Shown here: one piece after another, positions 34,101 to 45,494 of the stretch
Numbering within the stretch: the stretch's first letter is position 1
Layout of the letters: each line of letters begins with the position of its first letter
From: Aspidapion aeneum
Taxonomy: Eukaryota > Arthropoda > Insecta > Coleoptera > Brentidae
Assembly: GCA_963576565.1 (NCBI GenBank)
Contig: OY755042.1
Coordinates: 14,917,272 to 14,981,271 of the forward strand
Reading direction: 5' to 3'
DNA length: 64,000 nt
Notes under the pieces: model-generated
Told to the model about the DNA's origin: nothing
What the model saw: only the letters and a program-made list of their open reading frames with translations
The model's database searches: none
Program-made: the position numbers and the translations under genes

Positions 34101-35129
34101 TATCTAAGAATGGGGACAATTTGAAACGCCTATTTGACATTTCGTTGTTGTTATGGTTATTACTAAGGCTGCGCAATAGCAACTTGCAATTCCTTTATCT
34201 TTATTAAACATAACGAAGTCCGGTAATTAAGAAAACATTTCTTTATTGTTATTGGTTTTTTATAGAGTTAATTTTTAAGTTTTAATCAGCTCTCTTCTCT
34301 GGTTTTAGCTAAATTTATAAATTAACTTAGAATAAAATTAGCAAGTACATGTTAAGGTCCAGGCCTCTTCCAAGTAAACTGTACTTGCGTAATGTGGCGT
34401 AGAGATGTGTGTAACCCTGTATAATCTGGAAACAAAATTAGGAAAGTAAACAAGGATGAAATTTTACAACTGACCAGCAGAGATTAAAATGGTTCTCAGG
34501 ATGAAGGGTGCCGTCAAGATTACTTACTAGAAAGAACACACTGTCTAGGGTTGACGTTTTATTCGTTAAGATAACAAGCTTTTTAAGATACAAAAGCAAA
34601 GTAACTAGTCTTTTAGTCTTAAAAATTCACTGATAACTACTCCTTAAACTAGGATTTTAATTAACCTGTTGCTAGGCACACGTGACTAAAACAACTAAAA
34701 TAACAGCCTTTGTATTAAAAGAAAATATCACTTTCCGCCGTATGCCAAAACGTGAAAATGTCTCCTTAACATGTTTCTTTGGATCACTGAAACTGCGAGA
34801 CGTCAGGCTTCCAGGATGCAGTGACCCTAATTCAACACTGTAAGAATTAAATAGTTTTGGTCTACGATAAGTTTAACAATATTTGACAGTTCGAAAGAGC
34901 CTTTTTGGTATAGGTTTTTGTCGACGTCGACGCACGCAGTCATTTGTCATTTGGTGCGCAAGACCATTAAAATCGAGACAGAGAGAGAGAAAGCGTGTGC
35001 TGTATAGGAGAAGATGGGGGTATATTTTTTGTTGCCGGAAGGAAACACTTTATCTAAAGTTTTAATACTTAAGTTTGTGGTCAAATTTAAGTATTTCTAT
35101 GTATTGTTTTTAAATTTTGCTTATCATAA
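34101..35129. other. No recognisable feature
   Basis: AT-rich DNA with a short (GA)n tract near 34979. No gene seen. Confidence 0.35.
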
Positions 35130-36445
35130 ACAATTAGCTTATAATGGAAATGTTTCTTATTACCCGTTCGTGTTGACTATCGTTGGTTAATAAGATAGAT
35201 CGTAATGGGGCAATAAGAAATATATTATTTTTTGTGCATATTGATTTGAGTGTGAAGTTGCCTTTAAATTTGACAATAGTGACCAATGTAAAGCTTCAGA
35301 AATGGCAAGTTGCAAAAATCTTAAATGTCATCTAATGCGAATAGTCCGCAGTACACCAGTCTATTTTTTAAGTAATCTCTAGAGGCTGAATTTTCGTACA
35401 ATTAGGCCAACACGCCTAACATTTTCCTTTGCGAAAATGCTTAAAAGTGATTCTTAACAAAATGCGGTGGCGCAGAAATCTTTTGCGCTTCAGACTGACC
35501 AAACCAAGCAAACGATTCTAGGGATAATGTTGCCATTTACTTTCAACACACATTTTTAAAGGAACAAAAAAATAACAGGTAATAATTCTCAAATATCATT
35601 TCAAAATCATAAATTGCAAGATGAAAAAAGTAACATTAAAAAATTAGTTAGCGGCTATTTAATTTTTTTAGCTTAAAAAATGCATTTTTAAGCCTGCGCA
35701 CTGTATTAGGAATAACTTTCAAGTATTTTCGCAAGGAATTCTTCGCGAAATAAAGCTTTGTACGAAAAGTAGGCCTGTTATTGATAAAAAATTGATCGAT
35801 TTACTGAAGATTATTTGCGTTAGATGTCATTTAATATTTCTACAACGTGTTCTTACTTAGGATACTTTTATCACATTTGAAGGCATTTTTACTACTTAAA
35901 TCATTCTGCAACAAAAAATAATATATTTCTTCTTTAATATTGCAGGAGAAAAATCGTACTTTGTGTTTTTTTTTTCAGATATCTCTGACAAAATACAAGA
36001 GTAGCAAAAAATATTTCCTTTAACCCTGTTTCTTATTCCCCCATCTTTCCCTATGTAAAATAAATGGGTTCTGTCTCTAGCCTATGATTTTTAATTTTCA
36101 AAATGAAATAGTTCACTGCTGAACCTACCTTCCATATATATTTTAAAACAGTTAAGTATTGTTATTAGATAGTTAGATTTCGGTACCTTGTTTAAAAGTA
36201 TCTACATTTATTTACAAATTGTTTAAAAAACTACGATCAGTGAAATGTGCAGGTAGCGCCAGCCGAACGGAAATGGCGCGGAATGTAATAGAAGCTCGCT
36301 AAAGCACAATTGGGCACGTTTTACGTTCATTAAATTCTTATGTTAACCGTCCGTGGGTTTGCGGCATTCCACGAAAGCCGTTAACTACATATGACGTTCA
36401 AACGTCAACAGTGTCGGCCGTTTTTGGAACGACCAAAATTTGCCA
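35130..36445. repeat. Repeat block R5, inverted copy and second direct copy
   Basis: 35130-35460 is the reverse complement of 33190-33520 (shared GGGGCAATAAGAAATATATT and TTGCCTTTAAATTTGACAA). 35690-36440 is the direct copy. Inverted and direct copies side by side suggest a long-terminal-inverted-repeat element duplicated in tandem or inserted twice. Confidence 0.6.
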
Positions 36446-36689
36446 GTCTACCTTATCGAGCGCTTTTACCACAAGATGGGATTCCAGTATTTGAATTTCG
36501 CGGGCAGTAAATTTTAGTTCGCTTCAAGATATCCCTGACAAGTGAAATTTATATTGCTCCAAAAACTCTTTTTCGACTGGCATCACTTTGTGGTTATCAT
36601 TAATTAAAATAACGAATAGCTGTTTAAGTTTTCAAAATTGTAAGCCTTTTAAAATAGCTTTAATAAAGGACCAGACGTTTAAAATAAAA

Positions 36690-36970
36690 GTCGTGTGCGC
36701 CGCTCGCCGAATTCATTTCAATGAACTTTCTAATGTGCACGGAAAAGTAGGAAACACGCATTGAAATGAAAACTCGACAACAAACTGCCAATGCCGTCCC
36801 AAAGGATCTGCGAACACATAAAGAGGAGCTAAAAAAAGCTGGTTTTCGGCAAACGGCTTGCAAACGGCGTGCGCGCAACTTGAAAACACAAAAACGTGTT
36901 TGCGCGCGGAGTGTGATCAGCGCGTGAGCGGCGCACATACGGCGCGTTTAAGGAGCAGTGAGCAGGTGTA
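36690..36970. repeat. CpG-rich repeat segment
   Basis: TGTGCGCCGCTCGCCG at 36693 and CGTGAGCGGCGCACA near 36922 are inverted to each other. CpG density is far above the surroundings. Open frames on the minus strand follow from the base composition; no motif. Probably a MITE of about 250 bp. Confidence 0.45.
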
Positions 36971-37715
36971 TACGTACTCTTACAAAAGATGAATAGTACA
37001 ATTTTCATAGAGAATAAAGTCACCTCCGTCAATAGGAAGAGGAATTAATTGCTTCAACCAATCAGGTGCATGTATTCGATGGATATTTCTCTTTTTTCTC
37101 CAGTTTAAGGAATGGATTCACGTAGAAAAAGAAAGATGCAGAACAAATGTTGAAGATTTAGAAAAAATATGAATAGTTTGCTTAGACCGCCCAAGAAACT
37201 CCTAAAAATCAAACTATGAGCTGGATCATCTTTCGAGTATGATGAGGAAGTTCCAGTAAATCCTGCCAGCTAATAGATAGTGGCTGATGAATAATAATAT
37301 TGGCAAAGGAGTTACCGATTTCACACGTGTAGAAACCGTAGATATTACTATATTTTTCATATTCATCGCAAGGGTATGGGTTCTACGCTTCTGCCACATT
37401 GTGCACGATTCTCGCACTTTGGTTGCCAGTACTTTTCTTTGGTATTGCCATTCTTCTTTACACATCACACTATACTCATTTTCCTATATAGACGTGGATA
37501 TCATTTGAATTTTACTAAAAATCCTACAAATTTAAATAGTATTGGAATGTTTTTTGTCCTGTGCAAAATCAGGAAAATGAATGGGTGAAGCAAAAATCTT
37601 CTTTTTTAATTTTTGTGCAAAATTTATTTATTGGATAAAGCAGGCAAGCGCTTTTGGACTTAGTCCATCATCAGGCCCCTTTGTTAGATTATAAGAGATA
37701 CTCTATCAAAGAGAC
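36971..37715. other. No recognisable gene
   Basis: AT-rich DNA. CTTTTGGACTTAGTCCATCA at 37652 contains a short palindrome of the kind found in dispersed repeats. Confidence 0.3.
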
Positions 37716-37719
37716 TCTA

Positions 37720-38625
37720 ACACCAGTATTTACTAAAGGGTGCTAAGTGCTAAGTCCTACAATCCTAAGTTTAAAAGTCTACATTTTGGTTGAAGGTTTA
37801 ACTCATTTTTCCCGTAAATGCAATAGGTTTTAATATTTATATAAATTGTTCATAAATACCTTGCGATATGGGTAATTTTTTGTTGTTGTTACAAAGACAT
37901 TATTTCCACACAAAGGTTATAAATAAACAAAAATAATCAAATATTTTGGTTTAACAATGGTAGCCATATTTAAACCTCCAAATGTCACTAGGAAATGTCG
38001 AATAAAAACGGTGTAAGTCAGTGTCAGCTGTCCGCTACATTTTACATGTTAATTTTTTAGACAAGTTAGCGACGATTAAACCGATGGTCGATTGTTTTAG
38101 TGACTGAGTAATTGAAAAGGGATTCTAATATATCTTGTGCTTTTTACAGTATTTAAATATTGATACGTATTTAATACGGTAATGCATCTACAGATATAGT
38201 TTTAAGTTATTTATGTATTATTTAGCTTTGAATATTTTTGTATATAAGTTTTTTGTCAATCATTGATTATTTCTATTGTTTTTTGAACTTTAAACCACCC
38301 CTCAGGGGTGGTACTACAATTTGAGACTATTTTTAACGGGAATCCTGCGACTGCACGGACTAAGTTTCCAAAAAATGACATTTGGTTACAAAATTTTTAT
38401 GTGGTTTTTCTTTATTTCTAAAGTTAATTTAAATTTATATGAGATGAAACTCACTGAGAAATGCTTACTATCATATTGCACATTAGGGTAAACCAAATCT
38501 TTGCAGTTATTTGACCTGTGAGTATTAAAAAAATACACTTAAACCGGTCGGTATCAAGTCTATAGACTTGATACTTAAACCCGGTCTACAATGCTAAGTC
38601 TTAAGGTCTTAGTAAATACTGGTGT
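37720..38625. mobile_element. MITE R6, long copy
   Basis: Ends ACACCAGTATTTACTAAAGG and TTAGTAAATACTGGTGT are inverted. At 906 bp it is three times the 31.1 kb copy, with which it shares the right ~220 bp including the perfect palindrome at 38551-38574. A CCACCCCT/AGGGGTGG hairpin lies at about 38295-38313. No transposase frame. Confidence 0.75.
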
Positions 38626-38814
38626 AAAAGTTAATTGACTTAATACTAGCACATTGATAATTTAAAAAACCTATTAAATGGAACTTAAACACTTAACATT
38701 TTTGCACAAAATATTAAAATTATTAAAATTTTTCTATAGTTTTAAATTAAGTAGGTCCCACTTAAAGTAAATCCATCAAAATTAATTTTATTTCTCACAA
38801 AACAGGAAATTCAT

Positions 38815-39040
38815 ATTTTTTAATAATTTTGGCAGTCGCCATCTTGGATTCTGAAGCCGGAAAATCGGGGATCCTCGGATAAAAATTTAGCTTTGAGTAT
38901 TAGGTAGATTCCCTGTATGTTGACATATTTGGATATATTAATAGATCCAAATATGTCAACATACAGGGACTCTAGTATTAGGTACCACCATGATATATTC
39001 CCTTTTTGCAGATTTTTCTAGCCTACAAATTTAAACTACA
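38815..39040 (+). repeat. Dispersed repeat interrupted by a hairpin insertion
   Basis: Homologous to the reverse complement of 26455-26580 and to 28690-28740 (shared AAAATCGGGGATCCT, AAAATTTAGCTTT, CCCTTTTTGCAG). It is split at AGTATTAGGTA by the 67-bp hairpin described next. Confidence 0.6.
38896..38984. mobile_element. 67-bp hairpin insertion with 11-bp target duplication
   Basis: The insert 38907-38973 contains a perfect 25-bp stem (38910-38934 with 38945-38969, beginning TCCCTGTATGTTG) and a 10-nt loop. AGTATTAGGTA flanks it on both sides (38896-38906, 38974-38984). Paralogous sites at 26485-26495 and 28703-28713 carry the target once and no hairpin. A 9-11 bp duplication recalls Mutator-like transposition; no transposase is visible. 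Confidence 0.75.
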
Positions 39041-39488
39041 TTTTACATTTTTACTCAAAAATTTTTAAATATACTAGGTTAGTATCGCAAACCTTTACTT
39101 TACAAATCTGATTGAATTTTAAAATTAACAGTACTTATCATTAACTAGTATGTTTATTTGGTAAACAGTAATTAAGTCAGGTCGATATAAACTTTAACCA
39201 CCTCAATTACACTCGTCAATCACAAAACTTATCTCTGCTAAATATTAATACATCCATTAAAAATTAATTGCAAAAACAGTTATTTAGTCAGTGAAAACAA
39301 CCTTGATATATTATTTGTAATATTACGGTAAATACAAAAAACATGTGGGAGATACAAATCAAAAACAAAAGAGCGAGTTTTTTTCTCGAAACATTTTAAG
39401 TTAAGGTCCAGGGCCATAGCGTCAAAATTTGGCCTGCGTGGACTTTTTGATAAAAAATTTACAACACCTCTTTTAATCGATTACTAAT

Positions 39489-39691
39489 GATCCCACCAGT
39501 AGCGTATATAGAAAAAAGTTTCGGGGTGGGTCCGAGACAGTTTTGGAGGGGGCCCGAGACCTCATGAGGCTGTATTTTATGCTATTTTATGTTTGTATTC
39601 ATGAAATATGTGGAAAATATCCAAAAAAATCTTAGCTGCGGGGGGCGCCTGGGCCCCCAGCCTCCCCCGTATATACGCCACTGGATCCCAC
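39489..39691. mobile_element. hAT-type miniature element with target duplication GATCCCAC
   Basis: The element at 39497-39683 has ends CAGTAGCGTATATA and TATATACGCCACTG. GATCCCAC is at 39489-39496 and 39684-39691. It is 187 bp, closely related to the 19.2, 23.9 and 63.3 kb copies. Confidence 0.9.
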
Positions 39692-39758
39692 CAATACCTA
39701 AGGTCACAGTATAACGAAGTTAGAAGGAACTTCGTTATACAGTGACCTTACCAATACC
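39690..39758. mobile_element. 51-bp hairpin insertion with 9-bp target duplication
   Basis: The insert 39699-39749 is a stem of about 22 bp (AAGGTCACAGTATAACGAAG and its near-complement) with a 5-6 nt loop. ACCAATACC flanks it at 39690-39698 and 39750-39758. A single-arm relative of the stem occurs at 52384-52406. It lies directly against the hAT miniature's right duplication. Confidence 0.7.
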
Positions 39759-39960
39759 GCCTGACCTGTTAATAGACAAAATTGTCTCAACATTGACTGT
39801 AAAAAAAAATTACATATTTGCCTCTAGGTGGCGCAAGGGGGTAAAATGTGTTTTAAATTTTTTTGGTAGCTCATACAATTACTCACAGGTCTGCCATATA
39901 AATAAACATGCTGTTAACGAGGCCCCCTAGGTAGGGGCAAAAATTTTTGTAATTTAAAAT

Positions 39961-41284
39961 AAAATAAATGGATCCATGACGGATCTTATCCATGACGGAT
40001 CTGATACCTTCATAACCCATTAGCACACTCCAAGTAAACCCCATGTTACAGTGGCGGCTCGTGACAATAAAGTTTGTGAGTTCTGCCGATAGGGTATAAA
40101 AAAATGCTATTTATTTTACAGTCTCCAGATCCCGTGTCTATTATAAAAAGTTGCCAAGTTTGGTTTGGCAAAAATTACAATGCCTAGGAAAAAATAGCGT
40201 TTTTACAAAAGATTTAATTCACATTCACTACCTTAGCATAATATGTACTCACCAATGTTTTTACATTAATTAAATTATCCACCATATTCATTGTGACACA
40301 ATTATACAAAAACAAACACGACCATAACCTCCCGCTCATGCCTTTGGCGTCTTTTAAATAAATAAATGGCCCCGCAAACACGCAACGCTGAGCCCGCCCG
40401 CCAGGAATTGTACTGGAACTGCAAGTCTTGCAGCTCTATTTTTTTGCCGAGATTTCGCTATCTAAACCCACGAGCAAGTGCGGTGCGGGGTGAAGGAAGG
40501 GGTTCCTAGCCGAGCACAGATCTCGTTAGCCGCCCAGCTACGTTGTGTTGCAATTTAGCAGCGTAACAATGCCAATAACTTCATTTGACCGACTGTGAAA
40601 TGCTGCCTTCGGCGACGGCGCGCAGCGTCATACTCAACACACGTACGCGATTTGAAGGCCTACTATACCAACACCGGACCGAAAATATACTGCTATTCCA
40701 ATAATTTTAGAAATAAAATAATTATATTAGAAAAATAGCAGCGGCTGAAAAATAGTCAAATAATGTGAAAATTTTGGGGGTTCTGCAGCTTTGCAGCCCT
40801 TATGCACTAGCCGTCCCTGCCATGTTATATGAACCTTAAAAACAATTTTTTGTAAATATCTCTGAAACAAGAGCTCCTACCAAGCGTTTGGTTATAACAC
40901 AAATTTTTGAAAAAAATGTGCGCTACAATATTCCGAAAACCGCATATTGATGAGACGCTTCGTTAAAAAGTTAGCATTTTTTAAACTTTTTAACTGTCAA
41001 AAACTGCCATTAGCATTAATGAATTGCGACCAAAATCTAATTAGCTCGTTACAGTATCGAATGCTATTTTACCTAAAAATTTCATGAAAATCGGTTGGGC
41101 GGGTTAGGAGCTATCGTTTTACGGACAGAGTTACATACACACACATAGACAGACATCACGACGATACTGCTAGGGTAGGTCAAAATACACCTAAACAACA
41201 CATTATCGGCGTTATCACAAAAAAAAAATTCGTCAAAAAAAATACCTTCTCTAGCCATTGCTATGCGGGATAGGAAGGTAAAAA
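39961..41284 (+). repeat. Dispersed repeat R4 (copy 2), interrupted by a hAT element
   Basis: Starts AATAAATGGATCCATGACGG and ends GGATAGGAAGGTAAAAA like the other R4 copies. It is interrupted at CCATGTTA by the element at 40049-40819. Without that insertion its length is about 545 bp. Confidence 0.7.
40041..40827. mobile_element. hAT-type element, 771 bp, with target duplication CCATGTTA
   Basis: The element at 40049-40819 begins CAGTGGCGGCTCGTG and ends CACTAGCCGTCCCTG, complementary with few mismatches. CCATGTTA is at 40041-40048 and 40820-40827. The interior is GC-richer (CGCAACGCTGAGCCCGCC) and non-coding; the sister copy is at 21.6-22.1 kb. Confidence 0.9.
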
Positions 41285-41999
41285 GTTTAAACTCTGCCCA
41301 ATGTCAGCAAATTTGCACTAAACGGTTGCGGTTGACCACTTCATAATTTTATATACTTCATAGTGTGCCCCCGGCCCCTAGGGCTTGTAAGGAACAACAT
41401 ATTTTTTGACCCCACCGCAAAGTCAGAAAATCACTCATTTACGATATTTTATTGGGTCGGTCACATATCACAAAATACAAAAATTTTAATCTTTAAAATT
41501 AAATTTTAAAATTCTTCAAGCAATTTTATTACAATCATGAAATTGTTTCAAATGTAAAAAGCTAATTTTTGTGGCAATTTATTTCGCACTTCGGGTATTG
41601 ATACATTACCTGCGACAAAAAATTATCTTTGTGGGCCCTATGAGGTGTCAGGGGGTGACAAAAAATTTTGGTAATTTTCCATAACAAATCATGTAATTTT
41701 TTACAGAACTGTAAATGTGGTTTTTTTAGTACTGTAGGTGTATTTTTCCATTCTTACAGAATACATTGGGTTTTTACACAACTGCATTTGCAAAAAAGCA
41801 ATTGTCTCGTAAATTTTCATTTTCCATAAAAAATTTACAAAATGTATCATGTAATTTTACTAATCCTGTAATGTGATGGTATTCCTGTAATGTGATGGTA
41901 CGTGAAATTTTTTATGGCTCTGTAAAATTACAGTACAAAAGTTGGTTACAAAGTTGCCAACTTTTTTTACTGGAATTTTACAAAACACTTTTTTCAGTG
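41285..41999. other. No recognisable gene
   Basis: AT-rich DNA. Several short TTTACAG/CTGTAA motifs between 41690 and 41990 hint at another small inverted-repeat element, but I cannot set its ends. Confidence 0.3.
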
Positions 42000-42475
42000 T
42001 ACTGCACCAGCGGCGTAGCGTGCCCGAAAGGGCGGGGAGGCGACAGCTAAAAAGGGCGCCTCTGAAAACTGAAAACAATCATGCGACCAAAAAAAAAAAA
42101 GGTCGCCATGTGTGACGGGGCGGAAAAGGGCGCCCCTCAATAATCTTGCGACAAAAAAAAAAGTCACCATGTGTGAGGGGGCGGCCGACAGGTCAAATGG
42201 GCGCATCTCACAAATCTTGCGCCCAAAAAAAAAAGGTGACCATGTGTGAGGGGGCGGCCGACAGGTCACAAGGGCGCCTCTCACAAATCTTGCGACCAAA
42301 AAAAAAAAAGGGTCTAGTTAGTTTCCTTTGGCGCCGACTCAATTGGCCGTTACCGGCCCGACTTACTAAAGCTGAGGGCGCTTCGGCCACCAATGGGACG
42401 CCACTACCCTCGGGGCGGGGGGGGGGGGGGGGGCGACGAACCCCCCCCCCCCCACGCTACGCCGCTGTACTGCAC
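42000..42475. mobile_element. hAT-type miniature element with internal tandem repeats, target duplication TACTGCAC
   Basis: The element at 42008-42467 has ends CAGCGGCGTAGCGTG and CACGCTACGCCGCTG, perfectly inverted. TACTGCAC is at 42000-42007 and 42468-42475. The interior has about four ~60-66 bp units (AAATCTTGCGACCAAAAA, CCATGTGTGAGGGGGCGG). Near the right end a run of 17 G (42417-42433) faces 13 C (42441-42453). The open frames here follow from the repeats. Confidence 0.9.
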
Positions 42476-42968
42476 CTGCACAACTAGATCTCATTAAATT
42501 AGAATATTACATATATTATTATTGATTAAACCAGGTGTTGTAAAATCTTCATCAAATGCTCTCGAAAGATGCTATGGCCCCGGACTATACAAAAAAGTAT
42601 AAAAAATTGTTTTAACAAAAGTTGTGCTCATTTATTCATAAATCGTAAAATGCCATTGAACCGAATCCACCCTTAAAATTTCAAGCTATTCACCCTAATA
42701 ACTCAGATTTTTTAATTTTTTAAAAGTTATGGTCTACGAGGTGAAAAATTCTATTCTAGCTCAATGAAATTAACTAATATTTTAAAAGGCATGATATGCA
42801 AATTAAATAGCAGGCAAGGTATAAAGGCGGAACCATCTGTCATGCAACATCAAGCAACAATGTAAGTAAGTAGCTAATTTACTAAAAAGAAAAAACAAAA
42901 CAAAAACCATGAGCTTGCCTAATAACCCTTTTTGTTTAAATATAACAGGCGGATCATGGTACATAAAA

Positions 42969-43185
42969 ATAAAATAAATGGATCCATAATGGATCTGATA
43001 ACTTCCTAGCTTGCCTATTCAAGTGAACTTCATGATATATTAGCCTTGAAAACAGTTTTTGTAAGTATCTCAGAAACGAAAGCTCCTACAATATAATAAC
43101 AAATTTTCGGCGTTATCTTTTTAAAAAAAATTCATCGAAAATAATACCTTCTCTAGCCATTGCTGCGCGGGCTAAAAAGGTAAAA
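42969..43185 (+). repeat. Dispersed repeat R4 (copy 3, internally deleted)
   Basis: AAATAAATGGATCCATAATG at the left and ATACCTTCTCTAGCCATTGC at the right, joined after loss of the middle. At GAACTTCATGATATATTAGC it shows the undisturbed counterpart of the hAT insertion site in copy 2. The bases between 42476 and 42968 hold nothing I recognise. Confidence 0.65.
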
Positions 43186-43211
43186 ATAAATTGAACGCAT
43201 GTCAAATCTGC

Positions 43212-44762
43212 GCAGACGGGGATGAGACAATTCGCCGCAGCCGATTCGCCGCAGCCGATTTGCCGCGGGACAATTTGCCGCCGGCCGATTCGCCGCGAGA
43301 TTTTTTGTTTTATGATATTATACCATTGGGAATTATTTAAACAGTTTTATTTTGCTTGACTTCATATAATATATTTGTTTATTTGTTTGATCATAACTTT
43401 TTCAAACTTTTATTTGGTGGTTAGTATAATACAATTCAACTTTTTTTTATTAGAAAAATAAATAAAATGTCGGATTTTGCTATTTATGAACCGATTTGCA
43501 TCAAACTCGGAACTTTGAGATCTTTCAGGTCGCTGATTATTATTTTTAACCTAATTTAAACAAAATCAAAACGGCGATTCCACAATGGCGCACTTTCTTA
43601 TTTATAAACCGATTTGCCTCAAACTTGAATTGCGGCGCTTAAGGTCACTTAATACAATTTTTGACTTAAATTTAAAAAAATGAAAATGGCAGTTCCACAA
43701 TGGCGCACTTTCTTGTTTATAAACTGATTTGCCTCAAAATTGAGGAAGGGGCAAATGCCTCTGGGGGGCCGAAGCCTCATGATGGCGAATTTTATAATCT
43801 TTAATTTTTTTATTCATGAAATATGTGAAAAATATCTCAAAAAATCTTAGGCTTGGGGGGCCTAGGCCCGAGGAATCCGCCATTTTCAGGTTTTAAAATT
43901 TAAGTAAAAAATTGTATTGAGTTACTTTATAGGAGCCCGGATGTTTCAAGTTTAGGGCAAATCGGTTTATTAATAAGAAAGTGCGCTATTGTGGATCCGC
44001 CATTTTGATTTTTTTAAGTTTATGTTAGAAATCATAATTAGCGACCTGAAACACCCCAAAGTTCAGAATTTGATGCATATCGGTTCATAAATGGGAAAAC
44101 CCGCCATTTCGGATCGGCCATTTTGATTTTTTAAAATTTAACTCAAAACTTGTATTAAGTTACTAAAGCGCCGCGATGTCTCAAGTTTGAGGCAAATCGG
44201 TTTATAAATGAGAAAGTGCGCCATTGTGGAACCGCCATTTTGATTTTTTTTAAGTTTAAGTTAGAAATCATAATCAGGGACCTAAAACACCCCAAAATTC
44301 CAAATTTAATGCATATTGGTTCATAAATGGGAAAATCCGCCATTTCGGATCCGCAATTTTGTTTTTTTTTTTAAGTTTAAGTTAGAAATCATAATTAGCG
44401 ACCTGAAACACCCCAAAGTTCCGAGTTTGATGCATATCGGTTCATAAATGGGAAAATCCGCCATTTTGGATCCGCCATTTTATTTATTTTTCTAATAAAA
44501 AAAAATGTTGAATTGTATACTAACCCTAAATACCTAGTTGGAAAAGTTTCAAAAAAGTTATGATCAAACAAATAAACAAATATATTATATAAAGTCAAGC
44601 TATATAAAATAAACTGTTTAAACAATTGCCAATGATAAAAGCATAAAATAAAAAATCTCGCGGCGAATTGTCCCGCGGCGAATCGGCCGGCGGCGAATTG
44701 TCCCGCGGCGAATCGGCCGCGGCGAATCGGCTTCGGCGAATTGTCCTATACCCTTGGCAGAC
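43212..44762. mobile_element. Foldback element with GC-rich iterated termini
   Basis: Inverted ends of ~250 bp: left about 43218-43460, right about 44490-44756. Each end opens with iterations of CCGATTCGCCGCGG/GACAATTCGCCG, then AT-rich sequence with GTTTAAACAG. Inside, AAAATGGCGGATCC units of about 110-125 bp point inward from both ends. A hAT-miniature relic sits in the middle (about 43740-43875). GCAGAC at 43212-43217 and 44757-44762 may be the target duplication. No transposase. Confidence 0.8.
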
Positions 44763-45480
44763 ATGATTTAAAAGCCGGCGGAATAAGGCGCTGACTCTTG
44801 ACGTAGCTTTAAATTTGCGCCCTGACATAAATTGTAATTTTGGAGCATACTCATTTGCATCTCTTTTTAACACACAGTAAATTTTTGATTGCTGTCCAAC
44901 TCATAGCGCGGCACAGTGCGCTCTCGGACCTGATTATTGACCAAAACTAGCAAAAAAAGGTTTTGTGACAATATTTGGTTTTTTAATGAGCAAGATATGG
45001 ATTAAAATATTTTCGAAACCATTTTATTATCAAGAAAATAGAAATTATGAATTAAAATAATGGATCTAAGATGGCGAAGTTTCCTACTTATGAACCGAAG
45101 TATGAAATTTAGAAATTTTGGGTGGAAAGTATGAAATTTAAAAATTTGGGGTGCTTATAGTTGCTAATTATAATTTTTGAAGAAAACCTAAAAAACTTAT
45201 TATGACGGATCCAAAATGGCGGACATTGTCATTTATTTACGGATATATATCTAACCCAAAAAAATATATGACGGATCCGAAATGGCGATTTTGTATTTAT
45301 GAACCGATATGTATTAATTCGGAAACTCTGGAGTGTTTAACGTCTCTCATTATAATTTTTGACTCAAACAAGAAAGAACTAGTATTTCGGACCCAAAATC
45401 TCTATTCTGGAGGCTATTTTATTTATAAACCGATTTGTGTCAAACTTGGATTGGATAAAGAAAAAAATTCATTCTCCCCC
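44763..45480. repeat. Diverged ATGGCGGATCC units
   Basis: 45060-45450 holds four loosely spaced units with GATCCAAAATGGCGG and TTATGAACCGATAT, related to the foldback element's interior. 44763-45050 shows nothing. Confidence 0.5.
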
Positions 45481-45494
45481 CGAAGACGGGTGAT

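Noticed and set aside
36660..37032. Minus-strand frames of 67-92 codons in CpG-rich DNA
   Set aside because: They overlap an inverted-repeat segment, and the amino acid content reflects CpG-rich composition.
42008..42467. Open frames of 60-113 codons on both strands as proteins
   Set aside because: They follow from tandem repeats and G/C runs in a hAT miniature element.
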